From positions 434,001-498,000 of the forward strand of contig JAJTUP010000004.1 in NCBI GenBank assembly GCA_021399435.1: DNA of 64,000 nt, written 5' to 3'. The notes beneath the pieces were generated by a model. The model did no database searches. It had not been told where the DNA came from and saw nothing but the letters and a program-made list of their open reading frames with translations. Shown piece after piece: positions 44,640 through 56,093 of this stretch. This DNA is from Diaporthe sp. PMI_573. Its lineage: Eukaryota; Ascomycota; Sordariomycetes; Diaporthales; Diaporthaceae. Every line of letters starts with the position of its first letter. Positions within the stretch are counted from its first letter, which is position 1. The position numbers and the translations under genes are program-made.

Positions 44640-46997
44640 ATGGCGGACCTGGTGAGGCGTGCTGCTTCCAGGCTGGTGGAGAAGTGGGGATCGCGGCCAC
44701 AGCATGACAGCAAGGCCCACACGGACGACAACTCCTGGAAAACAAGGAGATTCCAGTTCCGGACTCTTGATGAGACGACCCAGCAGATCCGGCTCCTGCG
44801 GCTTCTGCCAAAGAGCTCAGAAGCGGCAACGGATACTATCGCCTGCGAAATCAGGCTTTTCGATTTCGCCGAAGCCCCGCCCTTCTCAGCTCTCTCGTGG
44901 GCATGGGGCAACTCCTTTGGCATCGAGGAAAACATACGCATCAACAATGCTAGCTTCAAAGTCACCAATCAGTCGCTGATAGACGCTCTACGACACCTGC
45001 GCAGATATTTTACCCACCCCACGTCGCCCGCCGCGGCGCCAGACTGGATCTGGATCGACGCGCTGTGTATCAACCAAGCTAACATCTTGGAAAAGAACAA
45101 CCAGGTGGGGTTGATGGTATTCATCTACGAGCGAGCGAGGAACGTCATCTCCTGGCTTGGCAGCGGTGATCCGGCCATCACGTCTGCTTTCAGCTTCATC
45201 GCAGAGACGGTGCAGGCAGCGCGGAGTTCGACCAAGTCACGGGCGGAGATCGAAATGCTGATCGGACGCAAGCCCGTTGCAAATGCACCTGACGGGGCAT
45301 GGGAGGATTCGACCAATTCAATGGATACCATTGTGGATCCGCGTTTGATACATTTGTTCTCACTTTCGAATGACATCCCGCGGTTCTTTGGCGTGGAATA
45401 CTGGCATCGCCTCTGGGTTGTCCAGGAGCTGGTTCGGACGCGACCTGAGGACAACATCGTCATGTACGAAAATGGCACCATGCTCTTCAGCGACATACAG
45501 ATCTTTCGTGACTCCTGGCTGGAGTTCCTGAAACGCCTGCAGCTGTTGCCGCAATGGGAGGCGTCGCTTACCAGGACGCCTGGATGGGAGGACGTCGCGG
45601 CATCCTGGGCCGTTTATGTTCGCACAATGGAGGACACCTTGGTGGTCTGGAGCTACTATGATTTCCTGAGGGGCGTCAGCACCTCCGGAGACAACCTCTT
45701 CTACATCGTCTTATCTGGCGCTTACATATCGGTGGATCCACGCGACAAGATTTTCGGCTTTCTGGGTCTCGGCAGCCCAACTGCCCAAAAGCAAGTACGC
45801 GTCGACTACGTGGAGGAGGTTAAAGATGTGTATAGGAAATGGTTTACCGAGGTGCTACTGGACTGGAGGTCTCTTGATCCACTGTACTTTGCCAGCCTCA
45901 ATAGCCGCACACATTCCCTTCCCATGGAGGGACTTCCGTCTTGGGTACCTGACCTGAGAAGGTCCATTCGCGAGAGTCCGGTCTGGGATGCAACACTTGG
46001 ACGGACCTTGGAAAGTGAAGGGAAAGGTCTGCGATTCCAATTTTCCGCGTCGGGCACTCTGCTGCCCTTCAAATTCGAGGAACACGGGCTGCGCTGCTGC
46101 GGGATCCTCGCCAGCCAAGCGGCATCAGTACTCCCAGTTGAACGCGTCAACCTCAATATTACGCGTATCCATAACGCCCTCGCTGGATTCTCAGGCAATG
46201 AAGACCTCTCCACGCTGTCTGTATTGGGCTCGGTATTCTGGGCGCTGATGTGCGGCGTGGATCGATTCAATGCTGCAGGGGCTGCAAGACGTCTGGAATC
46301 AGTGGAGCGGACGGTCACGCGGCCTGAGACGAGCATGAGCATTGGCTCTGAACAGTTCCAGCTGGTCAGATCTATGCCGCTCATGCAAGCCGTGGCCAAA
46401 CTCACCCTGCAGCGGAGCGACTCCACCCTGGCGACCGACGATAGCGTTCTGACAGCTCTGTGCACGGAGTCAAGGCGCTTGGGAACAGACACTGTCGCCG
46501 ATGCGCTCCTTGTGTTGGCGTTCATCCGGATCTATCTCTCATCTGTGGCAACGCAGGATGTCTCTACTTTAGCATCCCAGCTTGGTCTAGGCCCCAACTG
46601 CGACCTGAGCAGCATATTGCGCTTCTTCCTGCGCGGCTTTGGTGCAGCTGCGCAAGATCAGGATGCAGCAGTTGGCAGCGTTGATATCGAACGCCTCCTC
46701 CACAGCGAAGCGATTCCAAGAATGCAGCAAACATTAGCAAGATACCTGGAGGCATACGAGCATACGCTGTTCGTCATGAACAACGGCATGATTGGCAATG
46801 GGCCGCGCGCAATGCGCACGGGAGATCAAATTGTCCTCTTCGACGATGTACAAATGCCGTTTATCGTCCGACCACTCCCACTTGGACGCGGGCATGAGCT
46901 TGTCGGGCCATGCTATGTCCAAGGCATCTCAGATGGAGAGCTCGCTACTGCTGCGCGTCGAGGAGAGGTAGAACCGGTGGAAATTGTGCTCGTGTGA
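44640..46997 (+). CDS. HET-domain (heterokaryon incompatibility-type) protein
   Basis: A single exon of 785 aa from ATG 44640 (CAATGGCGG). The HET domain spans about residues 75-260. It has its three hallmark blocks: FSALSWAWGN (about 81), WIWIDALCINQANILEKNNQ (about 135), then VFIYERARNVISWLGSGD and later YWHRLWVVQELV. The C-terminal half (FEEHGLRCCGILASQAASVL, VGPCYVQGISDGELA) resembles the conserved end of many HET proteins near 'YVHGIMDGE'. HET domains (TIR-related) trigger cell death after non-self recognition between fused hyphae. No WD40, NACHT or ankyrin repeats are attached. Many genomes carry dozens, so a specific role is unknown. Confidence 0.9.
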   Translation: MADLVRRAASRLVEKWGSRPQHDSKAHTDDNSWKTRRFQFRTLDETTQQIRLLRLLPKSSEAATDTIACEIRLFDFAEAPPFSALSWAWGNSFGIEENIRINNASFKVTNQSLIDALRHLRRYFTHPTSPAAAPDWIWIDALCINQANILEKNNQVGLMVFIYERARNVISWLGSGDPAITSAFSFIAETVQAARSSTKSRAEIEMLIGRKPVANAPDGAWEDSTNSMDTIVDPRLIHLFSLSNDIPRFFGVEYWHRLWVVQELVRTRPEDNIVMYENGTMLFSDIQIFRDSWLEFLKRLQLLPQWEASLTRTPGWEDVAASWAVYVRTMEDTLVVWSYYDFLRGVSTSGDNLFYIVLSGAYISVDPRDKIFGFLGLGSPTAQKQVRVDYVEEVKDVYRKWFTEVLLDWRSLDPLYFASLNSRTHSLPMEGLPSWVPDLRRSIRESPVWDATLGRTLESEGKGLRFQFSASGTLLPFKFEEHGLRCCGILASQAASVLPVERVNLNITRIHNALAGFSGNEDLSTLSVLGSVFWALMCGVDRFNAAGAARRLESVERTVTRPETSMSIGSEQFQLVRSMPLMQAVAKLTLQRSDSTLATDDSVLTALCTESRRLGTDTVADALLVLAFIRIYLSSVATQDVSTLASQLGLGPNCDLSSILRFFLRGFGAAAQDQDAAVGSVDIERLLHSEAIPRMQQTLARYLEAYEHTLFVMNNGMIGNGPRAMRTGDQIVLFDDVQMPFIVRPLPLGRGHELVGPCYVQGISDGELATAARRGEVEPVEIVLV

Positions 46998-47708
46998 AAC
47001 CGCTTGCACAATGGGGCTCTGGAGCAAGCCGAGCAATTCTTGACGAACCTGACCACATTAGTAAGAGCGCCGCCAACCACGCGAGGACCCTAGATCTACT
47101 ACGCGAAGAAGAAGGGGGAAATAGCCTCTGGATGCTTCACGAAGTGCCCTGTATATCAAATCTACTGCCGTACTTCTTGCGCCCCTATCTACGTCTCACA
47201 ATACAGATGGACATTGAACAACTTTGCATCGCACATATTTCTGAATGGCTGGGAGTTCCCCGAATCAAGGCATCTGTTCCCTCTGGCAAGTACACGGTTA
47301 CATCGTTCTACATCGCTGATGAGTGCATACGCTGGTTCTTCTAGGCCCATTAGATCCCTGGGGTGTAGCTACGTGCACATTGGTCGGTAATCAGTTGGTG
47401 CGACGCTGATAATGCACGGCAGCTCGACTCTTCGACTGGAGCTATGCCGTATTGTTCCACCGCTGCAACCATGTCTCAATTCGCCCCTCACACAAGGCCA
47501 TGTCTCGTTCTTATCTTAATATACGCCGTCCACATTGCCGTCAGCATTGTCTTAGCTCGAGTTGCGCACGGCAGAGGGGTTCTGAAGCATTGGGATACAG
47601 TGAATTCCCGAACCTTTAATCACCCACAACCTGTTGTCCTTTTAGTAGTATTTTCCTACCCATTTTTATCACTCCTACAGTCAGCGTTTCCATACAGCTA
47701 GAGGGATC
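46998..47708. other. intergenic, promoter of permease gene
   Basis: 711 nt between two plus-strand genes. Short open frames here have no recognisable content. The last 60 nt before 47709 (TTTTCCTACCC, CACTCCTACAG) are pyrimidine-rich like a leader. Confidence 0.45.
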
Positions 47709-49720
47709 ATGGATGGCAAGAAGTTAGATTCTCAGGAGAAGTCGTCTCCCGACGGGGACGTGTTAGCCGGGGAGACAACGATGCTCTCCAAAGACGAGCA
47801 ACATCTTGCGAAGCTGGGATACAAGCAGGGTTTGTCGACCAAAGTGGCTCGGGAGTACGATGAAAATATAGGGACCTACCTACTAAGAAAGTCATTGCCA
47901 GAATTCTTCCGCCATCTTGGGCTCTTTGAGAGTTGGGCCGCGACGTACATCACGATGAACTTTGTCTCGGGCCTGCCAGTGCTCTTTGGCTTCGCCATGT
48001 ACACGGGCGGCCCCAAGGCCGCGTTCGCGAATTGGACCATGGTTGGGGGGTATGTACTCATCGTAGAGATTTCCCCCTGGCTATAAGCCCCATGATTCCG
48101 CCCTCGCCCCTTTTCTATACAACAGAGCTGTGCTGTGCTGGGACTAATTCACATCACAGGCTATCCTTCTTCGTATCCTTGGCCTTGGCTGAGATCGCAG
48201 CCGCCTTCCCGACAGCCGGCGGAATCTACTTCTGGAGCTACCGCCTGGGTGGGAGGAAGTATGGCCGGCTACTGAGCTGGATGACCGCGTGGTGGAACTG
48301 GGTGGGCTGGATCTGCGTTGTCCCCGGCGTGCAGCAGGGGGCAACTAATTTCCTGCTCAGCGCCCTCGAAATCAAGTACCCCAACTCCTCTGTGATCAGG
48401 CAGGGCTGGTTCTCGTGGCTTGTCACCACCTTGGGCTTGGTGCTTGCGATGCTGCCAAACATAATCTCGCAAAGGGTACTGAAGCTCTACTTCCGCTTCG
48501 CTATGGTCATTTTCTTCGTCCTTTTTGCCTTTTATTGGATCTGGTTCCCTATCAAGGCCGCTGGAAGGTTTCAATCAGGCAGTGGTGTTTTCAACAAGTT
48601 CTACAACGGGATCAATTTGGGTCCGGAGAAACAGGCCTCTGATGCATATACTTGGACGATTGGGATACTGTTCGGGGCTTGGGACTTCTACGGGTCAGTG
48701 GCAAGCCTCTTTTTTAGATTATTTACCCTGCATCCCAGTGAATTACTCACCCTACGATAGGTACGATGCGTCGGCTCATCTTGCCGAAGAAACACACGAA
48801 GCAGCAGAAAATGTCGCCAAAGGCATGTGGGCAGGGACACTCTGCTCGTGGCTCCTTTCTGTCCCGGTGAGTTGCGAGACAATCCCAACCCCAACTTACC
48901 TTTATAAGTCGTCCGCTGAGAAACCGTCACCCCAAACGTCGAAGACCCTGATCATCATCCTCTTCTGTATGCAGGACTTCGACGGAATAGTCTCGGCAAC
49001 CTATTCAAACAACTGGGCCGAGTACCTCGTGCAGCTGGTGGGCGAGGACGGCGCGGTATTCCTCCTGGTTCTAGTTTGGCTCGACTCGACCTGCGCGACC
49101 GCCACCTGCTTCTTGTCCGCGCAACGCGTGACGTTTGCCATCTCGCGGGACGGCGTGCTGCCCTTCTCGAGGTACTTCCGCCGGCTCAGTGGGGCCCGTA
49201 TCCCCGTCCACGCCGCGCTGCTCGTATTCGTCCTCAGCGTCGCCATAACTTGCGCTGTCATCGGTTCCACTGTTGCTTTCACTGCCATAAGCGCCACTGC
49301 TACCATCGTGACTAACGTCTCGTACCTGATTCCTATTGCTGCGCGCCATACGATCGGGAAGCGTGACTTTCAACCTGCGAGCTTCAATCTCGGGATATAT
49401 AGTACCGTCATTGGGGTCATCTCAGCGCTCTATATTATGTTCATCTTTGTGGTGCTCACGCTTCCTCAGTTGTACCCAGTCACAGCGGTAAGAGTCGTCT
49501 TGGCCATCCCACGGCGTGAATCAGGCTCGCAATTAAAAGCTGACTCATTGATATTCAGCAAAATCTGAATTATGCTCCTATATGCATTGCAATCGTGACG
49601 ATCATCAGCTTGGTCGGCTGGATACTCCCATTTGGCCTGGGTGGCAGATACTGGTTCGAAGGCCCCAGGAGGACCATCGATGAGGATTCGTCAGGCAGTG
49701 GTGAGCCTTTGAGGAAATAG
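47709..49720 (+). CDS. amino acid/GABA permease (APC family)
   Basis: Five exons: 47709-48049, 48160-48693, 48761-48866, 48975-49487 and 49559-49720 (551 aa). Introns are 110, 67, 108 and 71 nt. It has about 12 membrane helices of the APC/ACT type. Family markers: ESWAATYITMNFVSGLPVLF (first helix), IAAAFPTAGGIYFWSYRLGG, GWDFYGYDASAHLAEETHEA (assembled across introns 2), FDGIVSATYSNNWAEYL and SRDGVLPFSRYFRRL. It imports GABA or another amino acid, or choline, with protons across the plasma membrane. The N-terminal 60 residues are hydrophilic with a KVAREYDENIG stretch typical of fungal GABA/choline permeases. Convergent with a Zn2Cys6 regulator. Specific substrate not assignable. Confidence 0.88.
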
Positions 49721-50014
49721 GGGTTGCCACTACATTTCAGACGTCCGACTCAACACGGCGAGTACGAAGCAGATTACACAGGGTTAAGACTCTGAAGTTA
49801 ATACGGCAAATTTCATTACTCAAAATAGCAAGAAACCCGGCCTCTCACGAAAAGTTGATCTGGCAGTCTAGAGGCAACCTATGGCAAGACAGTCCAGTGG
49901 CAAATAGATACCAGTGTACCCATGTTATCAAATCATAGATACAACCCAGTCGGCCGTTTCGAGTATGTCATTATAGTCTGAACCCTCCTTGTTGCAGCGT
50001 TAATTATTGAGCTC

Positions 50015-53012
50015 TCATGACTTCCGGGGCTGACTCCTTCCATTCCCAAGCATAGACTCCAGGTCCTCCCATCCATAAATTGGCATGTCGGTCCCGTGCT
50101 GCGCACCTTGGTTCCCGCCCATGGCCCACGGGTTTAACCCCGGCAAGTAGTCAAACGACGTTAGGCCATTGCCCTGATTACCGAAGGTGCCCATAGCCGG
50201 CGTGGGTACCGACCACCCGTTTCCAATGAATTGCTGTTGATGGTCGTGAATCATACCAGCCGGGCCATCCTGCATTTGCTGGTTCATAGCCACGGCGTCA
50301 TTAGGAGGCCTTGGGCCGTAGCTTGCATCCATAAGCCCTCGAAACAGCAGATTGGGGCCTGAGAAGTGAGCGCCAAACTGCTGCGGGGCCATGGAAGAAT
50401 GTGGGTCCCGTTCGCTATCCTCTGGGTCGGCTTTGACCTTGATGTGGTAGGCGCTCTCTTCGAAGGTGACCATGGCGCGCGCAAACCGCTCCATCGTGCT
50501 CGACTTGGGTACTTTCAACACCAGTTCCCTCAATCGTACTATCAGGTTACGTAAGGCCGCCAGCAAAGACCTCTCATCAATCCCCCTTGACCCTTTGAGG
50601 TCATGATGAATATCAGTACCTTCACCGTTGGCCATGTGCTCGGACTTTACACTGGATTCTGGCTGGTGAGCGTCCAGTCTGAGAGATCGGAGGACTAATA
50701 CCATAGCTGCCGAGTAAGCGAAGAACACATCGAGCCCTGATGCCCCGTGGATGAGGCCGAACGAATCGAGAAGCAGAAGAAGGCGGGCCATCTGGCAGGC
50801 ATGGCGGAAACATAGATCCGAGAATTGGCCTATTTTGTTCGTAGTAGTTTTAGCAGAGCCTGGTCCGTACTCTGGTGCCTGCCACGTTCTCCCGCTCGCC
50901 GTGATGTTTCGGAGGAGGAAGGGCCTCGTGACAAGAATGTAGATGTAGTGGTACTGAATATAGAGGAGAAGGATTGCTCGGACACTGGAAAGGTCGCGCC
51001 AGCCAAGGAGGGTCTTGAGCTCGCTGCATTCCATGCGCGAGCCGTTGGGAACCGGCAGTTTGTCATCCTTCTCCGTGATAACAGGAACGTCCAGTGATTG
51101 CAGAGAGGACAGCTCTGACTTCCAGGTCTTCAAGGACACGAGGACCTCTTCAACCGAGAGCTGGTGTGCTTCGTGTGGAGCCTGCGTGGTCGACGCGGAT
51201 GCGTATCTAGGGTTCCGGGACGTTGAAAGAATCTTGTTCAGCTTCAGGGACATTATTGCCAGGGCGTCGTCGCTGTTTTGACGGCCACTGAGGACTCCTC
51301 CACGAGGGTGAACGACTTGCACGTCAATATCGTTGACACCACTTGGTCTTCCGAGACTGGAGGCAAGGAACTGTTCGAAGCCATAGAGGGTGCAGAATAC
51401 CCGCTTCCTTGTTTCCCTCTCAACCGGGGAGAAGATCTCTGATGTGTCACTCCTATGGAGACCGAGTGCGAAACAGATCCTAGTTGCCGTCCCAACGAGA
51501 TTCCAGGCAGCATTGCGCTCGTTGTCGTTGTGGAGGAACAAGCTGAGAAGTAAAAGGGCCCGGACACCCGACAGTGAGCACTTGGTGACGATTCGTGGTA
51601 GGAGATTCCGCGTGGCATCGACGCCATGCTTTTGCAGGGCTTTAGATTCGACATCATCGTGATGGCCTGCACTCGATAGAGATCCGAAAACGACCATCAT
51701 GTGAAGACATCCGACCCAACCATGGTCCGGCCTAGCGACGCCTGGGGCCAGTGAATAACTAACAGACTGGCCATGGCTCCCGAGGAAAGACTGGTACTCC
51801 GTTTCGAAAGTCTCTCGGTGGAAAAGAGGAAAGTCATCGTGGACATTGGTCCAGTATAGAGGCAGCAGGCTTTCGACTATTTCCCGCTTTGGAATCTGGT
51901 CTAGAAGATCGTGAATCTCGGCAGTCCGTGTTAGCCCCGAAATCGATGAGCTGCTAGCCTGCGGCGACAACGAATCCTCCACCTGGGAGACTGGGCGTTC
52001 TGCGTTGCAGCCGTTGGCTGTCTGGGTCCCTTCAACGAAGTGAGCTCCATCATCGAGCGCCTGGGTGGCAATGGCTCCCCTTCCGTCAGACGTGATGTGA
52101 CTGGCGTTGCTTGTCGATATCTCGGTCTCTCGAGAGATCAGTAACCGGCGCAGTTGATCCAGGAATTGCAGGCTGCCTGACGGGCCGATGTAGTGCTCAT
52201 GCCCGGAAGTGTCCCGGAGCAGGCCCACCTTCTGATCTTGGAAAGAAGGGTCTTCCTTCTTGCCTAGGGTATCGTCATGATGGCTGTCCGTCTCTCTGAC
52301 CGTGTCGAGCCCCAGGTCCACACTCTTGCGATGACCTTGTTGCGTCCAAAATACTGACGATTCATCCGTAGCCTTGGGCCTATCCCTCAACAGTACGTCA
52401 AAACCGTCGGGGTCATCCACCGACAGGTCTGGTATTTCAATGTTCAGGCGCTGACCAAGCTGGATTAGGTCAGAGGCCGTGGACACCGGTTGACTGGGGA
52501 ATGCTCCGCGAACAATAGCATCGAGGCACTTATATCTAGTGGACACAGGGGTTTTATTAGTGAGGCCGGCTCAGTTTCCAACTGAACAACTAGGATGAGG
52601 CTCACCGATCACTCAGATCCTCCAAGGATCCGTAGAAGCGCGTCTTCCTTGGGAGGGTGTACGTGCACGAGAGACCCTGCCCCTTGCACGCGACGCAGTC
52701 GATGCCATTGGGTTCGGTAACACACTTGCAACGCCGCTTCGAACGAGATGATACTTAGCAAGGTGCAAGAATGGGTCGACGGTCCATAGTCATGAATCAT
52801 CCCCTGGCAATACAAAGCTCAGAAGTGGGCTGACTTTTCTTACCTTCCTGCATAGGTCACAACTCTGGGCGGACCTAGGATCTAGAATCAGCAGATTTTC
52901 TGGGCCCGGGAGAGTGGCACGAGGCACTACGGGGCACACCACCGTACCTTTTCCGAAGCTCATCCGGTATGCGTCTCGTACGACGTTTTGCTGCAGTTGC
53001 TGATTCACCCAT
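50015..53012 (-). CDS. Zn(II)2Cys6 transcription factor with fungal_trans domain
   Basis: Four exons: 53012-52948, 52874-52844, 52736-52606 and 52535-50015 (915 aa). The cluster is split by two introns and reassembles as C27-x2-C30-x6-C37-x8-C46-x2-C49-x6-C56 (AQSCDLCRKRRCKC ... CVACKGQGLSC). It is preceded by the basic stretch KRRTRRIPDELRKR, and Cys35 is an extra, seventh cysteine. A fungal-specific regulatory domain follows: PLYWTNVHDDFPLFHRETFE (about residue 295) and FALGLHRSDTSEIFSPVERE. The C-terminus is Gln/Gly/Met-rich (activation-like). Its stop is 294 nt from that of the permease, with no divergent target nearby. It probably acts as a dimer on CGG half-sites. Target unknown. Confidence 0.88.
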
Positions 53013-55065
53013 GTTCACCACCGATTGCACTCATCCTACCCATCTATTCCCAGCATGAGGCATACAAATCCAGGTCGATCGAACTTTTCGCCGAATATCT
53101 CCAGGATCTTGGGATTGCAATTGGGTAATCGCGATCGATTCGGTAGGCTGCTGGCGGGTGCAGTGAACCGATGAGGCGACCGGCAGTCGATGCTGTGGTG
53201 CGGAGTACCAACATACTTGTTTTAACCATCTCTGCGCCCCATTAAGCGGTTCCTGGGGCCCGATCCGCGCAGTCGGCCACCTCCACTGGGCATCGGAGAC
53301 AGAGTCGCCGCCATTGGCGAGGCAAAACCTGGGCTGGTCCTCCCATGCATGCTGATGAACTTAAAACACCTGGAGTACGTACTCCCAGCCACTCAACGGC
53401 CACGCAAGGAAGCATTAGGTTTCGGCGGTCAAGCGCACATCTGCGGGGTTGCATTCGGGAGTAAAAGCTCCACCGGACAGGACAGTCTGACCGTGCATCA
53501 CCAAAGTTAATCAATCTGCCTGGGAAACGGTTTGAGAAGGCCTCCAGTAGAGATCACTCCTAATATCCGGATTGGTTGGTTTATTCTATGCCGGCTAATG
53601 ACCTCGGCATGCTTCACTTTCACCACATTGCAAAGGCAACGCCACGGAAATACCAGATTCACCCCTGAAGACTGATGTTCAGAGTGCTCACCCCAACAGC
53701 AGATTGTGACTGCCGAGCTGTCTATCGGTATCTAGAAGATTGTGCCGTAGGCGGTTATCCTATAGGTTGATGCAAGGGCCTGTGCCTGGCGTGATGAAAC
53801 CCGGATTAATGACGGAGAAAGCGCGCTCCAACCAACTTGATCTGGCGAGAATTGATATGCGTGCAAGACGTCATGACCGACCTGTCTTGGAGCCCAAAAG
53901 CAACCACTTCTATTGTATGATTCTCGGTGACCTCAAAAACAATTGTCCGAACTTCTCCTCGCCATTTGCACGGTCCTCAAAGGGTTTATCTAACCTTGTA
54001 ACTATTTGCCCCTCGGGCGTGGAGTTGAGTAATCACAGTTTGTGGTAGAGTTTGTAATCATCCATGAAGTCTTTATCATCTGCGAAGGTTATTGCACGTT
54101 CGAGATGGGGAGAGCAGTGTAAACTCACTGACTGGCTAGGAAGGTATAGCTTACTGACTTTTTCACAGCGACACTGGGCTCATCTAGGCCATCAACAGGC
54201 GTTCAGATCCGGCTTCTTGCTTATGCTCACTAATTCATGGATATAGACTGATTCAGACATATTGAGTCTATTACTACAACATAATTACATTTCGAAAAGT
54301 ATTAAAGCCTCATCAGAGAGCCCATGTGGCTTGCGTAACTTCCATCCAACTATCCCATAGGAGTTCCCAAAGAAGGTTCTTCAAAAGGAGTGCATTGTTT
54401 ACGAGGTAGTCTTCAGAGCAAGGAGGCTAAGTGTCAGGAGGTTGAGAGGCAAGAGCTTGGGATTTTATTCCTTGGGATGCTATTCCATCAGAGATTGGAT
54501 AGTGAGCACTGCCAGTGTACCTAGGTAATTTACTTTGTTGCTGTCGTAGCCACGTGACGGACACTCGAGCAGAGCCCATCGACGTTGAGAGGTCACATAA
54601 AAGCTCCTACCAGGAATTTACGAGACAGGAGAAGCAAAGGCTCTCTACTGGTGTTCAGAAATGTATTTAGTTGACGGGACTATGATCTTCTACTAGAGGG
54701 CTGGAAATCTCCAAAGACACACTCAACAGACATCAGGACAGGCTCAACTTGAATCATTTCGCAACAGTCCGCTGACTGCCTCTTGATCAATTCCGCCCGC
54801 ATAGTGGCCCCCTCAAGCACAAAAATGTCCAGGTTCTGCTGTTCGCCAGTCGTGGGGCAAGGCAAAAAAAACAAACAAAAAAAACAAACAAGTGTATTAG
54901 GCCTGTCGAATTCTTTGCTTGGCTCTCGGGATGGAGACACCGCTGCGATCCGGGCTTCCCAGAAAGTCGGTAATGATGAGTGATTTCAATATCATCACCA
55001 ACAGTACTGTCGTCTTAAGGATCCTGTGAGCCGTCAGTAAGCCGTATATAAAGTGCTTATTAGCT

Positions 55066-55091
55066 TTTGAGCGGTATCTAAGCCGCTCAAA
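55066..55091. repeat. 9-bp stem hairpin
   Basis: TTTGAGCGG and CCGCTCAAA separated by 8 nt (TATCTAAG). The right arm is also the start of the longer inverted repeat that recurs at 55310-55324. Confidence 0.7.
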
Positions 55092-55324
55092 CCAGTTAGT
55101 ATAGAAGTATAGCACTAAGTAAGATTGGAGTCTTGCTTGAAGATATAGATAGATGCCCTGGTAGCCTCTTGTCTGATAAATTCAGAAAAGCAGACCTTGA
55201 TTTCAAACTGAGATCTGATTCTTTCTCTGGCAGATTCCATACTTCGCTATATTTACGACTTCTTTAGCAAGGAGCCGCTCAACCCTAATAAGCAGCAAAT
55301 GTTCCGCGTACTGGTTTGAGCGGC
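55082..55324. mobile_element. MITE-like element with 15-bp terminal inverted repeats
   Basis: GCCGCTCAAACCAGT at 55082-55096 is repeated as its exact inverse complement at 55310-55324, bounding about 243 bp without coding capacity. A third partial copy (GCCGCTCAA) lies at 55274-55282. The size, the perfect short inverted termini and the AT-rich interior fit a non-autonomous DNA transposon, but no clear target-site duplication was seen. It could be a chance or regulatory repeat. Confidence 0.4.
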
Positions 55325-56093
55325 CTATGAACTGCCCGTTGCGGCGGTACTGAGGGCAGTCACCAACACCCGCCGTGGTGGCCCTTACCTTTCCCCTGCC
55401 AGCAGTCGCGTGCCTCGCTTAAGATTTCTTCCTTTGAAAATTTTCATTACATGACGGAATAGCCGGATGGCTGACTCGGGGGTTTTCGCGGCTCAAGGCA
55501 TCACAATCGGCGGATTGCGATGGCCTAGGGATCACAAGGAAAAGGCAGCTTTGGGCAAAGAATGAGGGTGTGCTTGAATCCATTTGCGTACTATAGTAAT
55601 CAATTAAGAGTTCTGTTGAGCTAGACAAATCCTTTCCAGTAAGCCACAAAATACCCATTTTATCTCCAGATGACTATGTGGATAACGTGAGCTTACTTGA
55701 AAACGATTACAAACCAGAAAGCGGCCGCGCGCAACGTCCGCTTTTGGATATTGCTACTTCACTCAGCCCTGGAGGCGTTCTTGGCTCAGATTTAGTCTCG
55801 TAGAAGGAGCAGGATCCTCAACCAGCGTGTGAGATTCAGTGTCATTAGGCAGTCAGTATCATGAGATTTATGAATTTAGAGGTAAGCAGCCATTGTGAGA
55901 TACTCATCCACATGTTTTGATGACGGTATGAGTCTGCTTGCCCGCGAAGCGGCAACGGACCGTTCAAGTATATAGATCGGCGATGGCAGCGCGAAAGGAG
56001 ATATCTAAGTCCACACATTGTTCAGACGTTTCAAAGAAACACATATATTGGAATCCATTCAAACATCTACATCTTTGTCCATAATCACTCATC

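Larger units (their letters stand above)
53013..56093. other. 3.1-kb gene desert
   Basis: No gene was recognised; the frames are short and shadow-like. From about 54240 the DNA becomes AT-rich with homopolymer and A/CAAACA tracts (54862-54892). A hairpin and a short element bounded by inverted repeats lie at 55066-55324. The final 100 nt are the promoter/leader of the SDR gene, with TATATAGATC at about 55970. Confidence 0.5.

Noticed and set aside
50366..50554. Short plus-strand frames within the second Zn2Cys6 factor
   Set aside because: They are antisense shadows of a long conserved exon.
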